Shown here: positions 10,012 to 23,323 of the stretch, one piece after another
Layout of the letters: each line of letters starts with the position of its first letter
Position numbering within the stretch: position 1 is the first letter of the stretch
Assembly (NCBI RefSeq): GCF_009728735.1
Contig: NZ_CP024636.1
Location: 1,452,863 to 1,516,862 of the forward strand
Length of the DNA stretch: 64,000 nucleotides
Source of the DNA: Pantoea phytobeneficialis
GTDB taxonomy: Bacteria > Pseudomonadota > Gammaproteobacteria > Enterobacterales > Enterobacteriaceae
Direction: 5' to 3'
Position numbers and translations under genes: made by a program
The notes under the pieces: model-generated
Told to the model about the DNA's origin: nothing
What the model saw: only the letters and a program-made list of their open reading frames with translations
Database searches by the model: none

Positions 10012-11780
10012 CAGGCAATCTCCCTCTGGCGATGTTGCACCATCTCACGCAACGGACCTTCCTGCTGATGCAACTGCTGCCAGTCACCCTGTTGCACCAG
10101 TTGGCCGTTTTGCATCACCCAGATCTCATCCCAACTGGCAAGATCGCTGAGTTGGTGCGTAATCATCAGGGTGGTTTGCCGCGTAGCGGCCTGTTTCAGG
10201 GCGCTCATCACGCGCTGCTCGCTTTGGCTATCCAGGCCAGAACCGGGTTCATCGAGCAGCAGCAGTTGTGCCGGTTTCAGCAGGGCACGCGCAACGGCAA
10301 TGCGCTGTGCCTGGCCGACGGATAAGCCGGTTGCGCCATCGCCGAGCGTTGTATCCAGCCCCTGAGGTAAACGCGGCAGAAATTCAGTGACCCCGGCTTG
10401 ATTGAGGGCGTTTTCCAGTTCAGCCTCACTCACGGTACGTCCCATCAGCACATTGTCGCGCAAGGTGGCAGCCGGAAGGTGCGGGTTTTGGCCGACCCAG
10501 GCGAGATGGTGTTGCCAGTCTGAACGTGGCATATCACGCAACTCGTGACCATTAATTTTCAGGGAGCCATGATAGGGGAGAAAGCCGAGCAGGACATTCA
10601 TCAGCGCGGTTTTACCGGCACCGCTTTGCCCTACCAGCGCGACCCGTTTACCTGCGCTCAGGTTAAAGCTCAACGGCTGGGACAGTGACTCTCCTTTGGC
10701 CGTCATTACCACCAGATCCTGGGCTGTTAGTTGAAGCGGGGCGGAGAAGGTGAACGGCTCGCCTGATTCGTCAGATTGCACTTCCGGGCTTTCTTGCAGG
10801 AAACGATCCAGTGCATCGGCACCGCCCACCGCCTGGGCTTTAGCATGATAAAAAGTGCCTAAATCGCGTAGCGGCTGGAAGAATTCGGGCGCGAGGATTA
10901 AGGCCAGGAAACCGGCAAACAGCGTGACGCCGCCGTGGTAATGACCAAAATTCAGCTCGCCAAGATAGGAAAAGCCGAAGTACACCGCGACCACGGCAAT
11001 CGCCAGGGAGGCAAAAAACTCCAGCACCGCCGAAGAGAGGAAGGCCAGACGCAGAACTTCCATGGTGCGCTGACGAAAATCGGTGGTGCTGCGGGTGATG
11101 GCCTGTTGTTCTGCACTGGCGCGATCAAACAGGCGCAATGTTTCACGGCCACGCAGACGATCGTAGAAATCACCGCTCAGACGCGCCAGCGCAAGGAAAT
11201 TGCGGCGGTTGGCATCGGCCGCGCCCATACCGACCATTGCCATAAACAGCGGAATCAAGGGTGCTGTAACCAGTAAAATCAGGCCAGCTGCCCAGTTAAT
11301 CGGGAAGATCGCCACCAGAATGGCGCAGGGAATAAACACCGCCAGCGACATCTGTGGCAGATAGCGCGCGTAATATTCCTGCATCTCCTCAATTTGCTCC
11401 AGCAGCAGGGTGGCCCAGCTACCGGCGGGCTTGCCCTGAATCCATGCCGGACCCAACGTATTCAGACGGTCCAGAACCTGCTGACGCAAGGCGCGGCGAA
11501 TCGCCATTCCGGCGCGCTGGCCTGCCATTTCGCGACCATAATTCAGCGCGGCACGCAGCACAAAACACAGCAGCAACAGGGCAAACTGGCTCAACAGTTC
11601 CGTGCGAGGTTGATGGGCGATAATCAGAGCTTGAAGTAGCGTGGCGAGCAGCCAGGCTTGGGCGATAATCACCAGGGCGCTGGCAAATCCCAATAGAGAA
11701 ACCAGACGCAAACTACGCGCACCGTGATGACGTTGCTGGCGGAGCCAGCGGAGAAGTTCCTGTTGTCGCGATTTGTTCAT
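10011..11780 (-). CDS. cydD: Glutathione/cysteine ABC exporter subunit CydD
   Basis: Partner of CydC in the inner-membrane thiol exporter. The 589-residue protein begins MNKSRQQELLRWLRQQ. It has six membrane segments with the conserved loop GPAWIQGKPAGSWATLLLEQ, then an ABC ATPase with Walker A GQSGAGKT, signature LSVGQAQRIAVARAL and Walker B LLLLDEPGSGLD. The signature has V in place of G at its third position, as in E. coli CydD. trxB lies upstream on the same strand behind a terminator, so cydD should have its own promoter in the 145-bp gap, as the first gene of cydD-cydC, perhaps with aat. Confidence 0.96.
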   Translation of the reverse strand: MNKSRQQELLRWLRQQRHHGARSLRLVSLLGFASALVIIAQAWLLATLLQALIIAHQPRTELLSQFALLLLCFVLRAALNYGREMAGQRAGMAIRRALRQQVLDRLNTLGPAWIQGKPAGSWATLLLEQIEEMQEYYARYLPQMSLAVFIPCAILVAIFPINWAAGLILLVTAPLIPLFMAMVGMGAADANRRNFLALARLSGDFYDRLRGRETLRLFDRASAEQQAITRSTTDFRQRTMEVLRLAFLSSAVLEFFASLAIAVVAVYFGFSYLGELNFGHYHGGVTLFAGFLALILAPEFFQPLRDLGTFYHAKAQAVGGADALDRFLQESPEVQSDESGEPFTFSAPLQLTAQDLVVMTAKGESLSQPLSFNLSAGKRVALVGQSGAGKTALMNVLLGFLPYHGSLKINGHELRDMPRSDWQHHLAWVGQNPHLPAATLRDNVLMGRTVSEAELENALNQAGVTEFLPRLPQGLDTTLGDGATGLSVGQAQRIAVARALLKPAQLLLLDEPGSGLDSQSEQRVMSALKQAATRQTTLMITHQLSDLASWDEIWVMQNGQLVQQGDWQQLHQQEGPLREMVQHRQREIA

Positions 11781-11868
11781 ACGAAGCCGTTCAATTACTC
11801 AGAAGAGAAGTCGTTGCGAAGCAAAAACCCCAACAACGTCAGGCGCATGAACTGTAGCACGCAGGTAA

Positions 11869-11897
11869 TAAAAAAGGCGACCAAAACAGGTCGCCTT
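11869..11897 (-). terminator. Terminator of trxB
   Basis: Stem AAGGCGACC / GGTCGCCTT (11874-11882 with 11889-11897) with loop AAAACA. On the reverse strand it is followed by a U-rich run (CCTTTTTTATT). Confidence 0.88.
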
Positions 11898-11925
11898 CAG
11901 CAAATATGATCAGGTTATTAACAAG

Positions 11926-13414
<1,489 letters not shown>

Positions 13415-13909
13415 ATGGTAGACAATAAGAAGCGCCCCGGAAAAGATCTGGATCGTATCGACAGAAACATTCTGAATGAATTGCAGAAAGACGGTCGTAT
13501 TTCCAATGTCGAGCTTTCGAAACGTGTTGGATTATCACCGACGCCGTGTCTTGAGCGTGTTCGTCGCCTGGAACGTCAGGGTTTCATTCTTGGCTATACC
13601 GCACAGCTCAACCCGCACTATCTCGATGCTTCGCTGCTGGTATTTGTTGAGATTACTCTGAATCGTGGCGCGCCAGATGTGTTTGAGCAATTTAACGCCG
13701 CCGTGCAAAAACTTGAGGAAACTCAAGAGTGTCACCTCGTTTCCGGTGACTTTGACTATCTGCTGAAAACCCGTGTGCCGGATATGTCAGCATATCGCAA
13801 GCTGTTGGGTGAGACCTTGCTACGCCTGCCGGGCGTAAACGACACCCGCACCTATGTGGTAATGGAAGAGGTCAAACAGAGCAATCGCCTGGTGATCAAA
13901 ACCCGTTAA
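13415..13909 (+). CDS. lrp: Leucine-responsive regulatory protein Lrp
   Basis: Global regulator of amino-acid metabolism, transport and fimbriae that responds to leucine. The 164-residue product has an N-terminal helix-turn-helix (about 30-55, VELSKRVGLSPTPCLERVRRL) and a C-terminal RAM/ligand domain (LVFVEITLNR, HLVSGDFDYLL). It differs from E. coli at only a few positions, such as N4 and L59. The ATG at 13415 lies 9 bases after a GAGAGA-type ribosome site. Lrp is a known regulator of serC and other genes with counterparts in this window. Confidence 0.98.
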   Translation: MVDNKKRPGKDLDRIDRNILNELQKDGRISNVELSKRVGLSPTPCLERVRRLERQGFILGYTAQLNPHYLDASLLVFVEITLNRGAPDVFEQFNAAVQKLEETQECHLVSGDFDYLLKTRVPDMSAYRKLLGETLLRLPGVNDTRTYVVMEEVKQSNRLVIKTR

Positions 13910-13942
13910 CGCAGGGCAGGTGCAAAGCGTGCAGGATTTCGG

Positions 13943-13948
13943 TACACT
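13943..13948 (+). promoter_or_regulatory. Probable -10 of the ftsK promoter
   Basis: TACACT matches five of six positions of TATAAT and is two bases before a LexA box, so repression would occlude the start point. The -35 is weak. Confidence 0.45.
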
Positions 13949-13949
13949 C

Positions 13950-13965
13950 CTGTGAATTCATACAG
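13950..13965 (+). promoter_or_regulatory. LexA (SOS) box upstream of ftsK
   Basis: CTGTGAATTCATACAG fits CTGT-N8-ACAG exactly, and flanking C/G bases extend the symmetry. It lies about 64 bp before the ftsK start. E. coli ftsK (dinH) is a known SOS gene. Confidence 0.75.
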
Positions 13966-13968
13966 GAC

Positions 13969-13998
13969 CAGCGTCGGGCCAGCCCGACGCTGTTGCCT
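13969..13998 (+). terminator. Hairpin between lrp and ftsK, possible lrp terminator
   Basis: Ten-bp GC-rich stem CAGCGTCGGG / CCCGACGCTG (13969-13978 with 13983-13992), loop CCAG, followed by TTGCCTTCTT. The U tract is poor, so it may be only partly effective. It also falls in the predicted ftsK leader. Confidence 0.5.
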
Positions 13999-14028
13999 TC
14001 TTAATTTACAGGCACCTGGAGTGTTCTC

Positions 14029-17000
14029 TTGAGCCAGGAATATACAGAAGACAAAGACGTTTCATTACAACCGCTGAGCAGCGGACGTCGGCTGCTTGAA
14101 GCGTTGCTTATCCTTGTGGCCCTGTTTGCCATCTATCTGATGGTTTCTTTGGTCAGTTTTAACCCTTCCGATCCCAGTTGGTCGCAAACGGCCTGGCACG
14201 AGCCTATCCACAATCTGGGTGGCAGCGTCGGTGCATGGCTAGCCGACACCTTGCTGTTTATCTTCGGCGTGATGGCCTATGCCATTCCTCCGGTCATTAT
14301 TGGCTTGTGCTGGATTACTTTCCGTCAGCGCGATCGTCACGACTACATCGATTACTTTGCGGTGGGGCTGCGCCTGATTGGCGTGCTGGCGCTGGTGGTA
14401 ACCACCTGTGGTCTGGCGGCGCTTAACGCTGACGACATCTGGTATTTCGCCTCCGGTGGTGTGATCGGCAGTCTGATCAGCAACGCGATGGCACCCTGGT
14501 TCAGCTCCGCAGGTGGCACTTTAACGCTGCTGTGCGTCTGGGCGGCGGGGATTACCCTCTACACCGGTTGGTCATGGTTAACGATTGCCGAAAGAATCGG
14601 CGGTGTTGTGATGGGCGTGCTGACATTTGCCAGCAATCGCTCCCGCCAGGATGAACCCTGGCAGGAAGAAGATGAATACGAGGACGAGCAGGAGCCGGCC
14701 GATGAGGCGGTACCCGCATTGCGTGCGGCTGCATCTGATGACGATGATGTGCTGCTGGCAAAACCGCGTAAGGTGAATGAGGCACCGCTTGATGCTACTG
14801 GGGATGATCCCCTGTTGGCGAAAGCCAGTGCCGCTACGGCAGCAGCGATTGCGGTGAGCAGCGAAGCGGCTCGCCAGGAACCCGTAGTACAACCGACAAC
14901 GTCGCCAGCGGTTGTGCCCGCAGCGCCGCAGCCGGTGGTGCAATCGGTCCAGCCTGCGGCTACGGTTCCTCCTGCTCCGACAACACCGGTGGTGGCTGAA
15001 ACTCCCGCCGCGCCGCCGTTGTACCGTTTTGAAGTGCCGGCGGAAACCTCGCCGTTCTCACCGGTCGACGAGGACGATGGCCCGAGGATGGGGAACTGGC
15101 AGGATGCTACGCAGGCACCCTCCGCGCTCAATACCACCGCCAGTGTGGCGCTGGCCGCCGGAGCGGCAAAAGTTGCTGCTTCCAGTGCGCCTTATACGCC
15201 AGCTTTCGATGTGGTGCCGGAGCGTGATTACAATCCGCAAGTTAAGCAGGGTATTGGCCCGGAGCTGCCTCGTCCGAACCCGGTGAAATTACCTACGCGC
15301 CGTGAGCTGGCTTCTTATGGCATCAAGCTTCCGTCACAGCGGATGGCTGAAGAGAAAGCTAAAGAGTCAGAACAGCAGGCTACCGCCGCGCTGGATCCTG
15401 TCGCGGCTCAAGATGCTGCGGCGTTACAGGAAGCGCAATTGCGTGACGCTTTTCAGTCTCAACAGCAGCAGCGTTATGGCGAAAGTTGGCACACGGATGC
15501 GGAAGACGAAGATGCGTTGCAGCAGGCACAACTGGCGCGTCAGTTTGCTGAACAGCAGCAACAGCGTTACCGTGCAGAAAAAGAAGCTGAAGCGGATGAC
15601 GGGCCGGTATTTAATCTCGACACATCGTCGGCCTTTGATTTCTCACCGATGAAAGATCTGGTGGATGACAGCCCGAGTGAACCGTTATTCACCATTGCGG
15701 CCACGCCAGAACCTGAAGCTCCTGCACCTGCACAGTGGCAGCAGCCGGTTGCGCCGCAGCCGGAGGTGATGCCCTCCTTCGATGAAGAGAGCAGCCCGTG
15801 GTCAGCCGCTGAAGAAGCGGAACCGGTTGAGGAAGAGAAACCGGCCAAATCGGTACACGATAGCCTGTTCCATCCCTTCCTGGTGCGCCATGAACAGCCG
15901 CTGGAGCGTCCATCCACGCCTTTGCCAACGCTGGATCTGCTGACGCCACCACCCTCGGAAGAAGAGCCGGTAGATATGTTCGCGCTGGAGCAAACGGCGC
16001 GATTGGTAGAAGCGCGCCTTGCTGATTACCGCGTGAAGGCGGAGGTCGTCGGTATCTCGCCGGGGCCGGTCATCACCCGCTTTGAGTTGGACCTCGCGCC
16101 AGGCGTCAAAGCCGCGCGTATTTCCAACCTGTCGCGTGACCTGGCCCGCTCGTTGTCGGCGGTGGCGGTACGTGTGGTAGAGGTGATTCCGGGCAAACCT
16201 TATGTTGGTCTGGAACTGCCGAACAAGCATCGTCAGACGGTCTACCTGCGTGAAGTACTGGATTGTGCCAAATTCCGCGACAATCCTTCCCCACTTGCAG
16301 TGGTGCTGGGTAAAGATATTGCCGGTCAGCCGGTGGTGGCCGACCTGGCAAAAATGCCGCACTTACTGGTGGCGGGTACCACCGGCTCGGGTAAATCGGT
16401 CGGCGTGAACGCTATGATCATCAGCATGCTGTACAAAGCCACGCCGGAAGAAGTGCGCTTTATCATGATCGACCCGAAAATGCTGGAGCTTTCGGTGTAT
16501 GAAGGCATTCCGCACCTGCTGACAGAAGTAGTGACCGACATGAAAGATGCGGCGAATGCGCTGCGCTGGAGTGTGGGTGAGATGGAGCGTCGTTATAAGC
16601 TGATGTCTGCGCTTGGCGTGCGTAACCTTGCCGGTTACAACGAAAAAGTGGAACAGGCTGAGGCGATGGGCCGTCCGATTCCTGATCCATTCTGGAAGCC
16701 TGGTGACAGTATGGACACCACGCCACCAGTGCTGGAAAAACTGCCTTACATCGTGGTGATGGTAGATGAATTTGCCGACCTGATGATGGCGGTAGGCAAG
16801 AAAGTGGAAGAACTGATTGCCCGTCTGGCGCAGAAGGCGCGTGCGGCAGGTATCCATCTGGTGCTGGCGACCCAGCGTCCGTCAGTGGATGTGATTACCG
16901 GGTTAATCAAAGCTAACATCCCGACACGTATCGCCTTTACGGTATCGAGTAAAATCGACTCGCGTACCATTCTTGACCAGGGCGGTGCGGAATCGCTGCT

Positions 17001-17397
17001 CGGCATGGGTGATATGTTATATATGCCGCCCAACTCGTCGATGCCAATGCGTGTACATGGCGCATTTGTTCGCGATCAGGAGGTTCATGCGGTGGTGCAG
17101 GACTGGAAAGCGCGTGGTCGCCCACAGTATATCGATAGCATCACGGCAGGCGAGGAGAACGAAGGCGGTGCCGCCGGTCTGGAAGGCGATGAAGAGCTGG
17201 ATCCGCTGTTCGACCAGGCGGTGGCTTTTGTGGTGGATAAGCGTCGTGCATCGATTTCTGGTGTGCAACGCCAGTTCCGTATCGGTTATAACCGCGCCGC
17301 GCGCATCATTGAACAGATGGAAGCGCAGGGGATTGTGTCTGAACCTGGACATAATGGTAACCGTGAGGTGCTGTCGCCACCGCCGCATGAGATGTAA
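14029..17397 (+). CDS. ftsK: DNA translocase FtsK
   Basis: Septal DNA pump that clears chromosome ends at division and activates XerCD at dif. The TTG start at 14029 follows a GGAG site and gives [10 protein letters not shown], matching E. coli, which also begins here. The first 200 residues carry four membrane segments. A low-complexity acidic, Pro/Ala/Gln-rich linker follows (about 200-650), with two copies of a QQQQRY motif near 485 and 515. The motor has Walker A GTTGSGKS (783-790) and VDEFADLM. The C-terminal gamma domain that reads KOPS sites ends the protein. At 1122 residues it is about 200 shorter than E. coli FtsK, all in the linker. Confidence 0.97.
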   Translation: MSQEYTEDKDVSLQPLSSGRRLLEALLILVALFAIYLMVSLVSFNPSDPSWSQTAWHEPIHNLGGSVGAWLADTLLFIFGVMAYAIPPVIIGLCWITFRQRDRHDYIDYFAVGLRLIGVLALVVTTCGLAALNADDIWYFASGGVIGSLISNAMAPWFSSAGGTLTLLCVWAAGITLYTGWSWLTIAERIGGVVMGVLTFASNRSRQDEPWQEEDEYEDEQEPADEAVPALRAAASDDDDVLLAKPRKVNEAPLDATGDDPLLAKASAATAAAIAVSSEAARQEPVVQPTTSPAVVPAAPQPVVQSVQPAATVPPAPTTPVVAETPAAPPLYRFEVPAETSPFSPVDEDDGPRMGNWQDATQAPSALNTTASVALAAGAAKVAASSAPYTPAFDVVPERDYNPQVKQGIGPELPRPNPVKLPTRRELASYGIKLPSQRMAEEKAKESEQQATAALDPVAAQDAAALQEAQLRDAFQSQQQQRYGESWHTDAEDEDALQQAQLARQFAEQQQQRYRAEKEAEADDGPVFNLDTSSAFDFSPMKDLVDDSPSEPLFTIAATPEPEAPAPAQWQQPVAPQPEVMPSFDEESSPWSAAEEAEPVEEEKPAKSVHDSLFHPFLVRHEQPLERPSTPLPTLDLLTPPPSEEEPVDMFALEQTARLVEARLADYRVKAEVVGISPGPVITRFELDLAPGVKAARISNLSRDLARSLSAVAVRVVEVIPGKPYVGLELPNKHRQTVYLREVLDCAKFRDNPSPLAVVLGKDIAGQPVVADLAKMPHLLVAGTTGSGKSVGVNAMIISMLYKATPEEVRFIMIDPKMLELSVYEGIPHLLTEVVTDMKDAANALRWSVGEMERRYKLMSALGVRNLAGYNEKVEQAEAMGRPIPDPFWKPGDSMDTTPPVLEKLPYIVVMVDEFADLMMAVGKKVEELIARLAQKARAAGIHLVLATQRPSVDVITGLIKANIPTRIAFTVSSKIDSRTILDQGGAESLLGMGDMLYMPPNSSMPMRVHGAFVRDQEVHAVVQDWKARGRPQYIDSITAGEENEGGAAGLEGDEELDPLFDQAVAFVVDKRRASISGVQRQFRIGYNRAARIIEQMEAQGIVSEPGHNGNREVLSPPPHEM

Positions 17398-17423
17398 CTG
17401 CTTACTCTCCAACAGTTAATCCC

Positions 17424-17450
17424 GGGCCAGTATTTACTGGCCCATTGTTT
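17424..17450 (+). terminator. Probable ftsK terminator
   Basis: Inverted repeat GGGCCAG / CTGGCCC with loop TATTTA (17424-17443), followed by ATTGTTT. The tail is weak. Confidence 0.5.
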
Positions 17451-17572
17451 ATCTGGCAGTCGATCCCCATATCAACGGGAGCTTTCGGCTTTTTCTCCTG
17501 TCGAAGAGACAGTGCGGCAACTACGTTTAATGCAGTAAGTGTCGGGAAACAATGAATAAGGAATCGAATCAG

Positions 17573-18184
17573 ATGAAATTACGCGTGATTGCCTGCGGTC
17601 TGCTGGCCTCTTTTCTTTCCGCTTCCGTGCTGGCTGATGCTTCCAGCGATTTGCAGCAGCGTCTGAATAAAGTGAATAGCTTCCATGCCAGCTTTAGCCA
17701 GAAAGTGACCGATGGTAGCGGAGCGAACGTGCAAGATGGTGAAGGTGAGTTGTGGGTAAAACGTCCCAGCTTGTTTAACTGGCATATGACGGCACCGGAC
17801 GAAAGCGTGATCATTTCCGATGGTAAAACCCTGTGGTTTTACAATCCGTTTGTCGAGCAGGTTAGCGCCAGTTGGCTGAAAAATGCCACCAGCAACACCC
17901 CGTTTATGTTGATCGCCCGTAACCAGCCGAGCGACTGGAAGCAGTACAACATCAAACAGCAGGGCGATAATTTTGAGCTGACGCCGAAAAGTAGCGACGG
18001 CAATCTCAAGCAGTTCACCATCACGGTCACGCCATCTGGCACCATCAATCAATTCAGTGCGATTGAACAGGATGGACAGCGCAGCAGCTATCAGCTGAAA
18101 AGTCAGACCAATGGGGCAATTAGCCCGGATAAATTCACCTTTACGCCGCCGAAAGGGGTAACGGTAGACGATCAACGTCAGTGA
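17573..18184 (+). CDS. lolA: Outer-membrane lipoprotein carrier protein LolA
   Basis: Periplasmic chaperone that carries lipoproteins from LolCDE to LolB. The precursor of 203 residues has a signal peptide ([21 protein letters not shown], cleavage before DASSDL) and the conserved [32 protein letters not shown] and SSYQLKSQ segments. The start at 17573 gives the E. coli length and a normal signal peptide, with AAGGA 10 bases upstream. An ATG at 17552 would add seven residues. rarA follows after 7 bp, so the two are co-transcribed. Confidence 0.95.
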   Translation: MKLRVIACGLLASFLSASVLADASSDLQQRLNKVNSFHASFSQKVTDGSGANVQDGEGELWVKRPSLFNWHMTAPDESVIISDGKTLWFYNPFVEQVSASWLKNATSNTPFMLIARNQPSDWKQYNIKQQGDNFELTPKSSDGNLKQFTITVTPSGTINQFSAIEQDGQRSSYQLKSQTNGAISPDKFTFTPPKGVTVDDQRQ

Positions 18185-18191
18185 GGTCACG

Positions 18192-19541
18192 GTGAGTAAT
18201 CTTTCCCTGGATTTCTCCTCCAGCAATGAGTTTCAGCCACTGGCCGCACGTATGCGGCCAGTGACGCTGGCACAATACATCGGTCAGCAACATCTGCTGG
18301 CAGCAGGTAAACCGTTGCCCCGCGCGATTGAGGCGGGGCATCTGCATTCGATGATTTTGTGGGGGCCGCCAGGGACAGGGAAAACCACCCTGGCCGAGAT
18401 CATCGCCCATTATGGCAAAGCCGATGTTGAGCGCATCTCCGCTGTGACATCCGGCGTGAAAGAGATCCGTGAAGCGATTGAACGCGCCCGGCAAAATCGC
18501 CAGGTTGGGCGTCGCACCATTTTATTTGTGGATGAGGTGCACCGCTTTAACAAAAGCCAGCAAGATGCGTTTTTGCCGCATATTGAGGATGGCACCATCA
18601 CCTTTATAGGTGCTACCACCGAAAACCCCTCGTTTGAACTGAATTCAGCGTTGTTGTCACGAGCGCGCGTCTACCTGCTGAAATCATTAACCACTGCGGA
18701 TATTGAGCAGGTTTTACAGCAGGCGATGCAGGACAGCGCGCGCGGTTACGGTAATAGCGACATTTTATTGTCTGATAATACGCGCCGCATGATTGCTGAG
18801 TTGGTGAACGGTGACGCTCGCCGCGCGCTGAATACGCTGGAAATGATGGCAGATATGGCGGAAACCAACGGCGCTGGCCAGCGTGAGTTGACGCCGCAGT
18901 TGCTGAATGAGGTTTCCGGGGAGCGCGCCGCGCGTTTTGATAACAAAGGCGATCGCTTCTATGACCTGATTTCAGCCTTGCATAAGTCGGTAAGGGGGTC
19001 GGCACCGGATGCCGCCCTTTACTGGTATGCGCGTATTATCACTGCCGGTGGCGATCCACTGTATGTGGCGCGTCGTCTGTTAGCCATCGCCTCGGAAGAC
19101 GTTGGCAATGCCGACCCGCGTGGTATGCAGGTGGCGATTGCGGCCTGGGATTGCTTTACACGCGTCGGGCCAGCCGAAGGGGAACGCGCCATTGCTCAGG
19201 CGATTGTGTATCTCGCCAGTGCGCCGAAAAGTAATGCCGTTTACACCGCTTTCAAAGCGGCAATGCGTGACGCACGCGAATTTCCGGATTATGACGTCCC
19301 CGAACATCTGCGCAACGCGCCGACCAAATTGATGAAAGAGATGGGGCTGGGCAAGGAGTATCGCTACGCGCATGACGAGCCGAATGCATTTCCCGCTGGT
19401 GAAGTCTACTTTCCGCCAGAAATGGCACAAACACGCTACTATCATCCCACCAATCGTGGTCTTGAAGGGAAAATTGGCGAAAAACTCGCCTGGCTGGCTG
19501 AACAGGATCAAAATAGCCCGATAAAACGCTACCGCTCCTAA
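18192..19541 (+). CDS. rarA: Replication-associated recombination protein A (AAA+ ATPase)
   Basis: MgsA/RarA clamp-loader-like ATPase that acts at stalled replication forks. It uses a GTG start at 18192, preceded by GTGAGG, seven bases after the lolA stop. The 449 residues contain Walker A GPPGTGKT (58-65), Walker [10 protein letters not shown] (Asp114-Glu115), sensor 1 GATTENPSF, the arginine-finger SRARV, and C-terminal tetramerisation segments such as [15 protein letters not shown]. The family is closely related to eukaryotic WRNIP1. It matches E. coli almost end to end. Confidence 0.96.
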   Translation: MSNLSLDFSSSNEFQPLAARMRPVTLAQYIGQQHLLAAGKPLPRAIEAGHLHSMILWGPPGTGKTTLAEIIAHYGKADVERISAVTSGVKEIREAIERARQNRQVGRRTILFVDEVHRFNKSQQDAFLPHIEDGTITFIGATTENPSFELNSALLSRARVYLLKSLTTADIEQVLQQAMQDSARGYGNSDILLSDNTRRMIAELVNGDARRALNTLEMMADMAETNGAGQRELTPQLLNEVSGERAARFDNKGDRFYDLISALHKSVRGSAPDAALYWYARIITAGGDPLYVARRLLAIASEDVGNADPRGMQVAIAAWDCFTRVGPAEGERAIAQAIVYLASAPKSNAVYTAFKAAMRDAREFPDYDVPEHLRNAPTKLMKEMGLGKEYRYAHDEPNAFPAGEVYFPPEMAQTRYYHPTNRGLEGKIGEKLAWLAEQDQNSPIKRYRS

Positions 19542-19619
19542 AGGCGTTACGGTAAGGTGATCCAGGAATTCAATGCATTCCAGAGGGATGCATCACTTCA
19601 TTCGTTCAATCAACCTTAA

Positions 19620-20927
<1,308 letters not shown>

Positions 20928-20942
20928 TCTCCCGCTGTTTTT

Positions 20943-20970
20943 AAAAACCCGGCAATGCCGGGTTTTTTAT
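20943..20970 (+). terminator. Terminator of serS
   Basis: Stem AAAAACCCGGC / GCCGGGTTTTT with loop AAT and a six-T run, beginning 16 bases after the serS stop. Confidence 0.93.
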
Positions 20971-21240
20971 TTCCCAAATAAAAAACTGATTTAATCTTTA
21001 CCCGGAATTAATCAGAAATAAACGTTATCGTCATCTGAGAAGCCTGATCGTCTAAAAATCCACAAATTCATAGAGATAGCGAGACGGTTAAGAAAGTTCT
21101 TTCGTACTCTAACTAACTGAAGATAAAAAAATTAAATTGGTTAGCAGCAAAAAATGCGGCGGTGTTTTTTTGCACATTGACTTTAAAATAGCAACTGGCA
21201 AACTGCGCGCAATTCTCTCTATTCCTTTGGTTTTTTCCCT
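20971..21240. other. serS-ycaD intergenic region
   Basis: The non-coding gap between serS and ycaD totals 313 bp (20928-21240). After the serS terminator it is AT-rich and must contain the ycaD promoter, but no -10/-35 pair stands out. No remnant of dmsABC or ycaC was recognised. Confidence 0.5.
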
Positions 21241-22392
21241 ATGTCAACCTGGTCGCGCCCCGTCCTGCTGCTGCTTTGCGGTTTGCTGCTCCTGACGGTG
21301 TCTATCGCTGTGCTTAATACGCTGGTGCCGTTATGGCTGACGCATGATCAACTGCCAACCTGGCAGGTGGGTATGGTCAGTTCATCATATTATACCGGTA
21401 ACCTTGCAGGCACTTTGCTGGCAGGCTGGTTGATTACCCACTACGGTTTTAATCGTTGCTACTATCTGGCGACGATCCTGTTTGCCGTGGCAACCGTGGG
21501 GATGGCGCTGCTGGGTGGGTTTTACAGCTGGACACTGCTGCGTTTTATCGCCGGTGTCGGTTGCGCACTGATGTGGGTAGTGGTGGAAAGCGCTTTGCTT
21601 TGTAGCGGCACCGTGCGCAATCGCGGCCAGTTACTTGCTGCTTACATGATTATTTATTATCTCGGCACCGTGGCCGGGCAACTGCTGGTCAGCCGTGTTT
21701 CAACCGAATTGTTGCATGTTATTCCGTGGGTAACGGCCCTGGTGCTCTGTGCGGTGTTACCAGTGGTGTTTGTTCGCGTGAATGCCGGTCATGCCAGCGA
21801 AGATGCGTCACCAGGACGTATCTGGCCGATGATGCGCCGTCGCAGTTCCCGTCTGGGTATTAACGGCTGCATTATCTCCGGGATTCTGTTGGGTTCACTG
21901 TATGGCTTAATGCCGCTTTATCTGGCGCATCAGGGTATGAGCGATGCCACGGTAGGTTACTGGATGGCGCTGCTGGTCAGTTCCGGTATCGTTGGGCAGT
22001 GGCCGGTGGGGCGTCTGGCCGATCGCTTTGGCCGTTTGTTGGTGCTGCGTGTCCAGGTGTTTGTCATCATCCTCGGAGCGATTGCGATGCTGAGTGATGC
22101 GGCAATGGCCCCGGCCTTATTCGTACTGGGACTGGCTGGGTTTACGCTCTATCCGGTGGCGATGTCCTGGGCGTGTGAAACGGTGGCACATCACGAACTG
22201 GTGGCGATGAATCAGGCACTGCTGTTCAGCTACACCCTGGGCAGTCTGGTTGGACCGGGCACCACGGCGATGTTGATGCAGAGCTACTCAGATCGTCTGT
22301 TGTTTGTGATGATTGCGGGTGTGGCGCTGGTTTATCTGGTGATGCTGCTGCGCAAAGCCGACCATCACGCCACACCTGTGGCGCACGCGTAG
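21241..22392 (+). CDS. ycaD: Major facilitator superfamily transporter YcaD
   Basis: Predicted inner-membrane transporter with 12 membrane segments; the substrate is unknown. The 383-residue product matches E. coli YcaD closely, including [25 protein letters not shown], the segment [20 protein letters not shown] and the MFS loop [14 protein letters not shown]. The ATG at 21241 follows TTTTTTCCCT, so no good ribosome site is visible, yet the N terminus matches the family. It is convergent with pflA, and a REP remnant fills the gap. Confidence 0.92.
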   Translation: MSTWSRPVLLLLCGLLLLTVSIAVLNTLVPLWLTHDQLPTWQVGMVSSSYYTGNLAGTLLAGWLITHYGFNRCYYLATILFAVATVGMALLGGFYSWTLLRFIAGVGCALMWVVVESALLCSGTVRNRGQLLAAYMIIYYLGTVAGQLLVSRVSTELLHVIPWVTALVLCAVLPVVFVRVNAGHASEDASPGRIWPMMRRRSSRLGINGCIISGILLGSLYGLMPLYLAHQGMSDATVGYWMALLVSSGIVGQWPVGRLADRFGRLLVLRVQVFVIILGAIAMLSDAAMAPALFVLGLAGFTLYPVAMSWACETVAHHELVAMNQALLFSYTLGSLVGPGTTAMLMQSYSDRLLFVMIAGVALVYLVMLLRKADHHATPVAHA

Positions 22393-22402
22393 AGCGTGTC
22401 TG

Positions 22403-22448
22403 CACACCTCCGTACCCGCGCGATAAATCGCGCCGCTATGGAGGTGTG
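22403..22448. repeat. Degenerate REP-like hairpin between ycaD and pflA
   Basis: One recognisable REP arm (22417-22441, CGCGCGATAAATCGCGCCGC then TATGG) lies inside a longer inverted repeat whose outer arms are CACACCTCC (22403-22411) and GGAGGTGTG (22440-22448). The left REP copy seems reduced to CCGTA. It could also act as a terminator for either convergent gene. Confidence 0.7.
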
Positions 22449-22462
22449 TTGGCCCGGCAGGG

Positions 22463-23203
22463 TTAATACATCACCTGATGACCATATCCAGCCAGAATGT
22501 TCTTCACCCGTTCCATCGTTTCTTTCGTCGGTGGCTTCACACCTTCCAGCTTGTACTCTTCACCCATCGCAATCCATTTATGCTTACCTAATTCGTGGTA
22601 AGGCAATAATTCAATCTTCTCGATGTTGTCCATGTCCTGGGTGAATTCACCCAGGCGATGTACCGAATCATCATCGTCGGAATAGCCGGGCACCACGACA
22701 TAGCGAATCCAGGTGCGAACACCTTTCTTCTGCAAATAGCGGGCAAAGTCCATGGTACGGTGGTTCGAGACACCGACCAGAATCTGGTGGATATCATCAT
22801 TGATCTGTTTGAGATCGAGCATCACCAGGTCAGTGACTTCAAGCAGTTCATCAATAACCGGATCGTAACGTCGCACAAAACCATTGGTATCGAGGCAAGT
22901 ATGGATACCCTCGGCGCGGCAGGCGCGGAACCAGTCGCGTACGAACTCTGCCTGGAGAATCGCTTCGCCGCCGGAAGCTGTCACGCCACCGCCAGAGGCA
23001 TTCATAAAATGGCGGTACGACAGCACATCTTTCATTAAATCTTCTACCGTCACCTCTTTGCCGCCGTGGGTATCCCAGGTATCACGGTTGTGACAATAGA
23101 GGCAGCGCATCAGGCAGCCCTGGAAGAAGGTGATAAAGCGGATTCCCGGGCCGTCAACGGTGCCGCAGGATTCGAAGGAGTGAATACGACCGATGGTTGA
23201 CAT
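22463..23203 (-). CDS. pflA: Pyruvate formate-lyase activating enzyme
   Basis: Radical SAM enzyme that makes the glycyl radical on PflB under anaerobic conditions. The 246-residue product has the [4Fe-4S] ligands CLMRCLYC (Cys30, Cys34, Cys37), the GGE-like motif ASGGEAILQ and the SAM-binding segments of the family. The start at 23203 ([10 protein letters not shown]) agrees with E. coli; a GGAG site lies 11 bases upstream, and 14 more upstream codons are open. It lies 155 bp after pflB on the same strand, with two hairpins in between. Confidence 0.97.
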   Translation of the reverse strand: MSTIGRIHSFESCGTVDGPGIRFITFFQGCLMRCLYCHNRDTWDTHGGKEVTVEDLMKDVLSYRHFMNASGGGVTASGGEAILQAEFVRDWFRACRAEGIHTCLDTNGFVRRYDPVIDELLEVTDLVMLDLKQINDDIHQILVGVSNHRTMDFARYLQKKGVRTWIRYVVVPGYSDDDDSVHRLGEFTQDMDNIEKIELLPYHELGKHKWIAMGEEYKLEGVKPPTKETMERVKNILAGYGHQVMY

Positions 23204-23273
23204 TGCGATGAGTTCTCCAATTTGGCCTGGTATCAGGCGGCACAATCTGTGTTGTGCTCTGAGGTTTAAGTCG

Positions 23274-23311
23274 GTTTTGCCAGAGAGCCTCGGTTAGCCT
23301 TCTGGCAAAAC
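23274..23311 (-). other. Intercistronic inverted repeat between pflB and pflA
   Basis: Perfect 11-bp inverted repeat GTTTTGCCAGA / TCTGGCAAAAC (23274-23284 with 23301-23311) with a 16-base loop. In the pflB-pflA transcript it would fold just after the terminator-like hairpin at 23324-23347. It may protect the 3' end of pflB mRNA or limit pflA expression. Confidence 0.6.
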
Positions 23312-23323
23312 GACCTGGAGAAA

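Noticed and set aside
22396..22644. Small + strand frame across the ycaD-pflA gap.
   Set aside because: It runs through the REP hairpin and into antisense pflA; no coding features.
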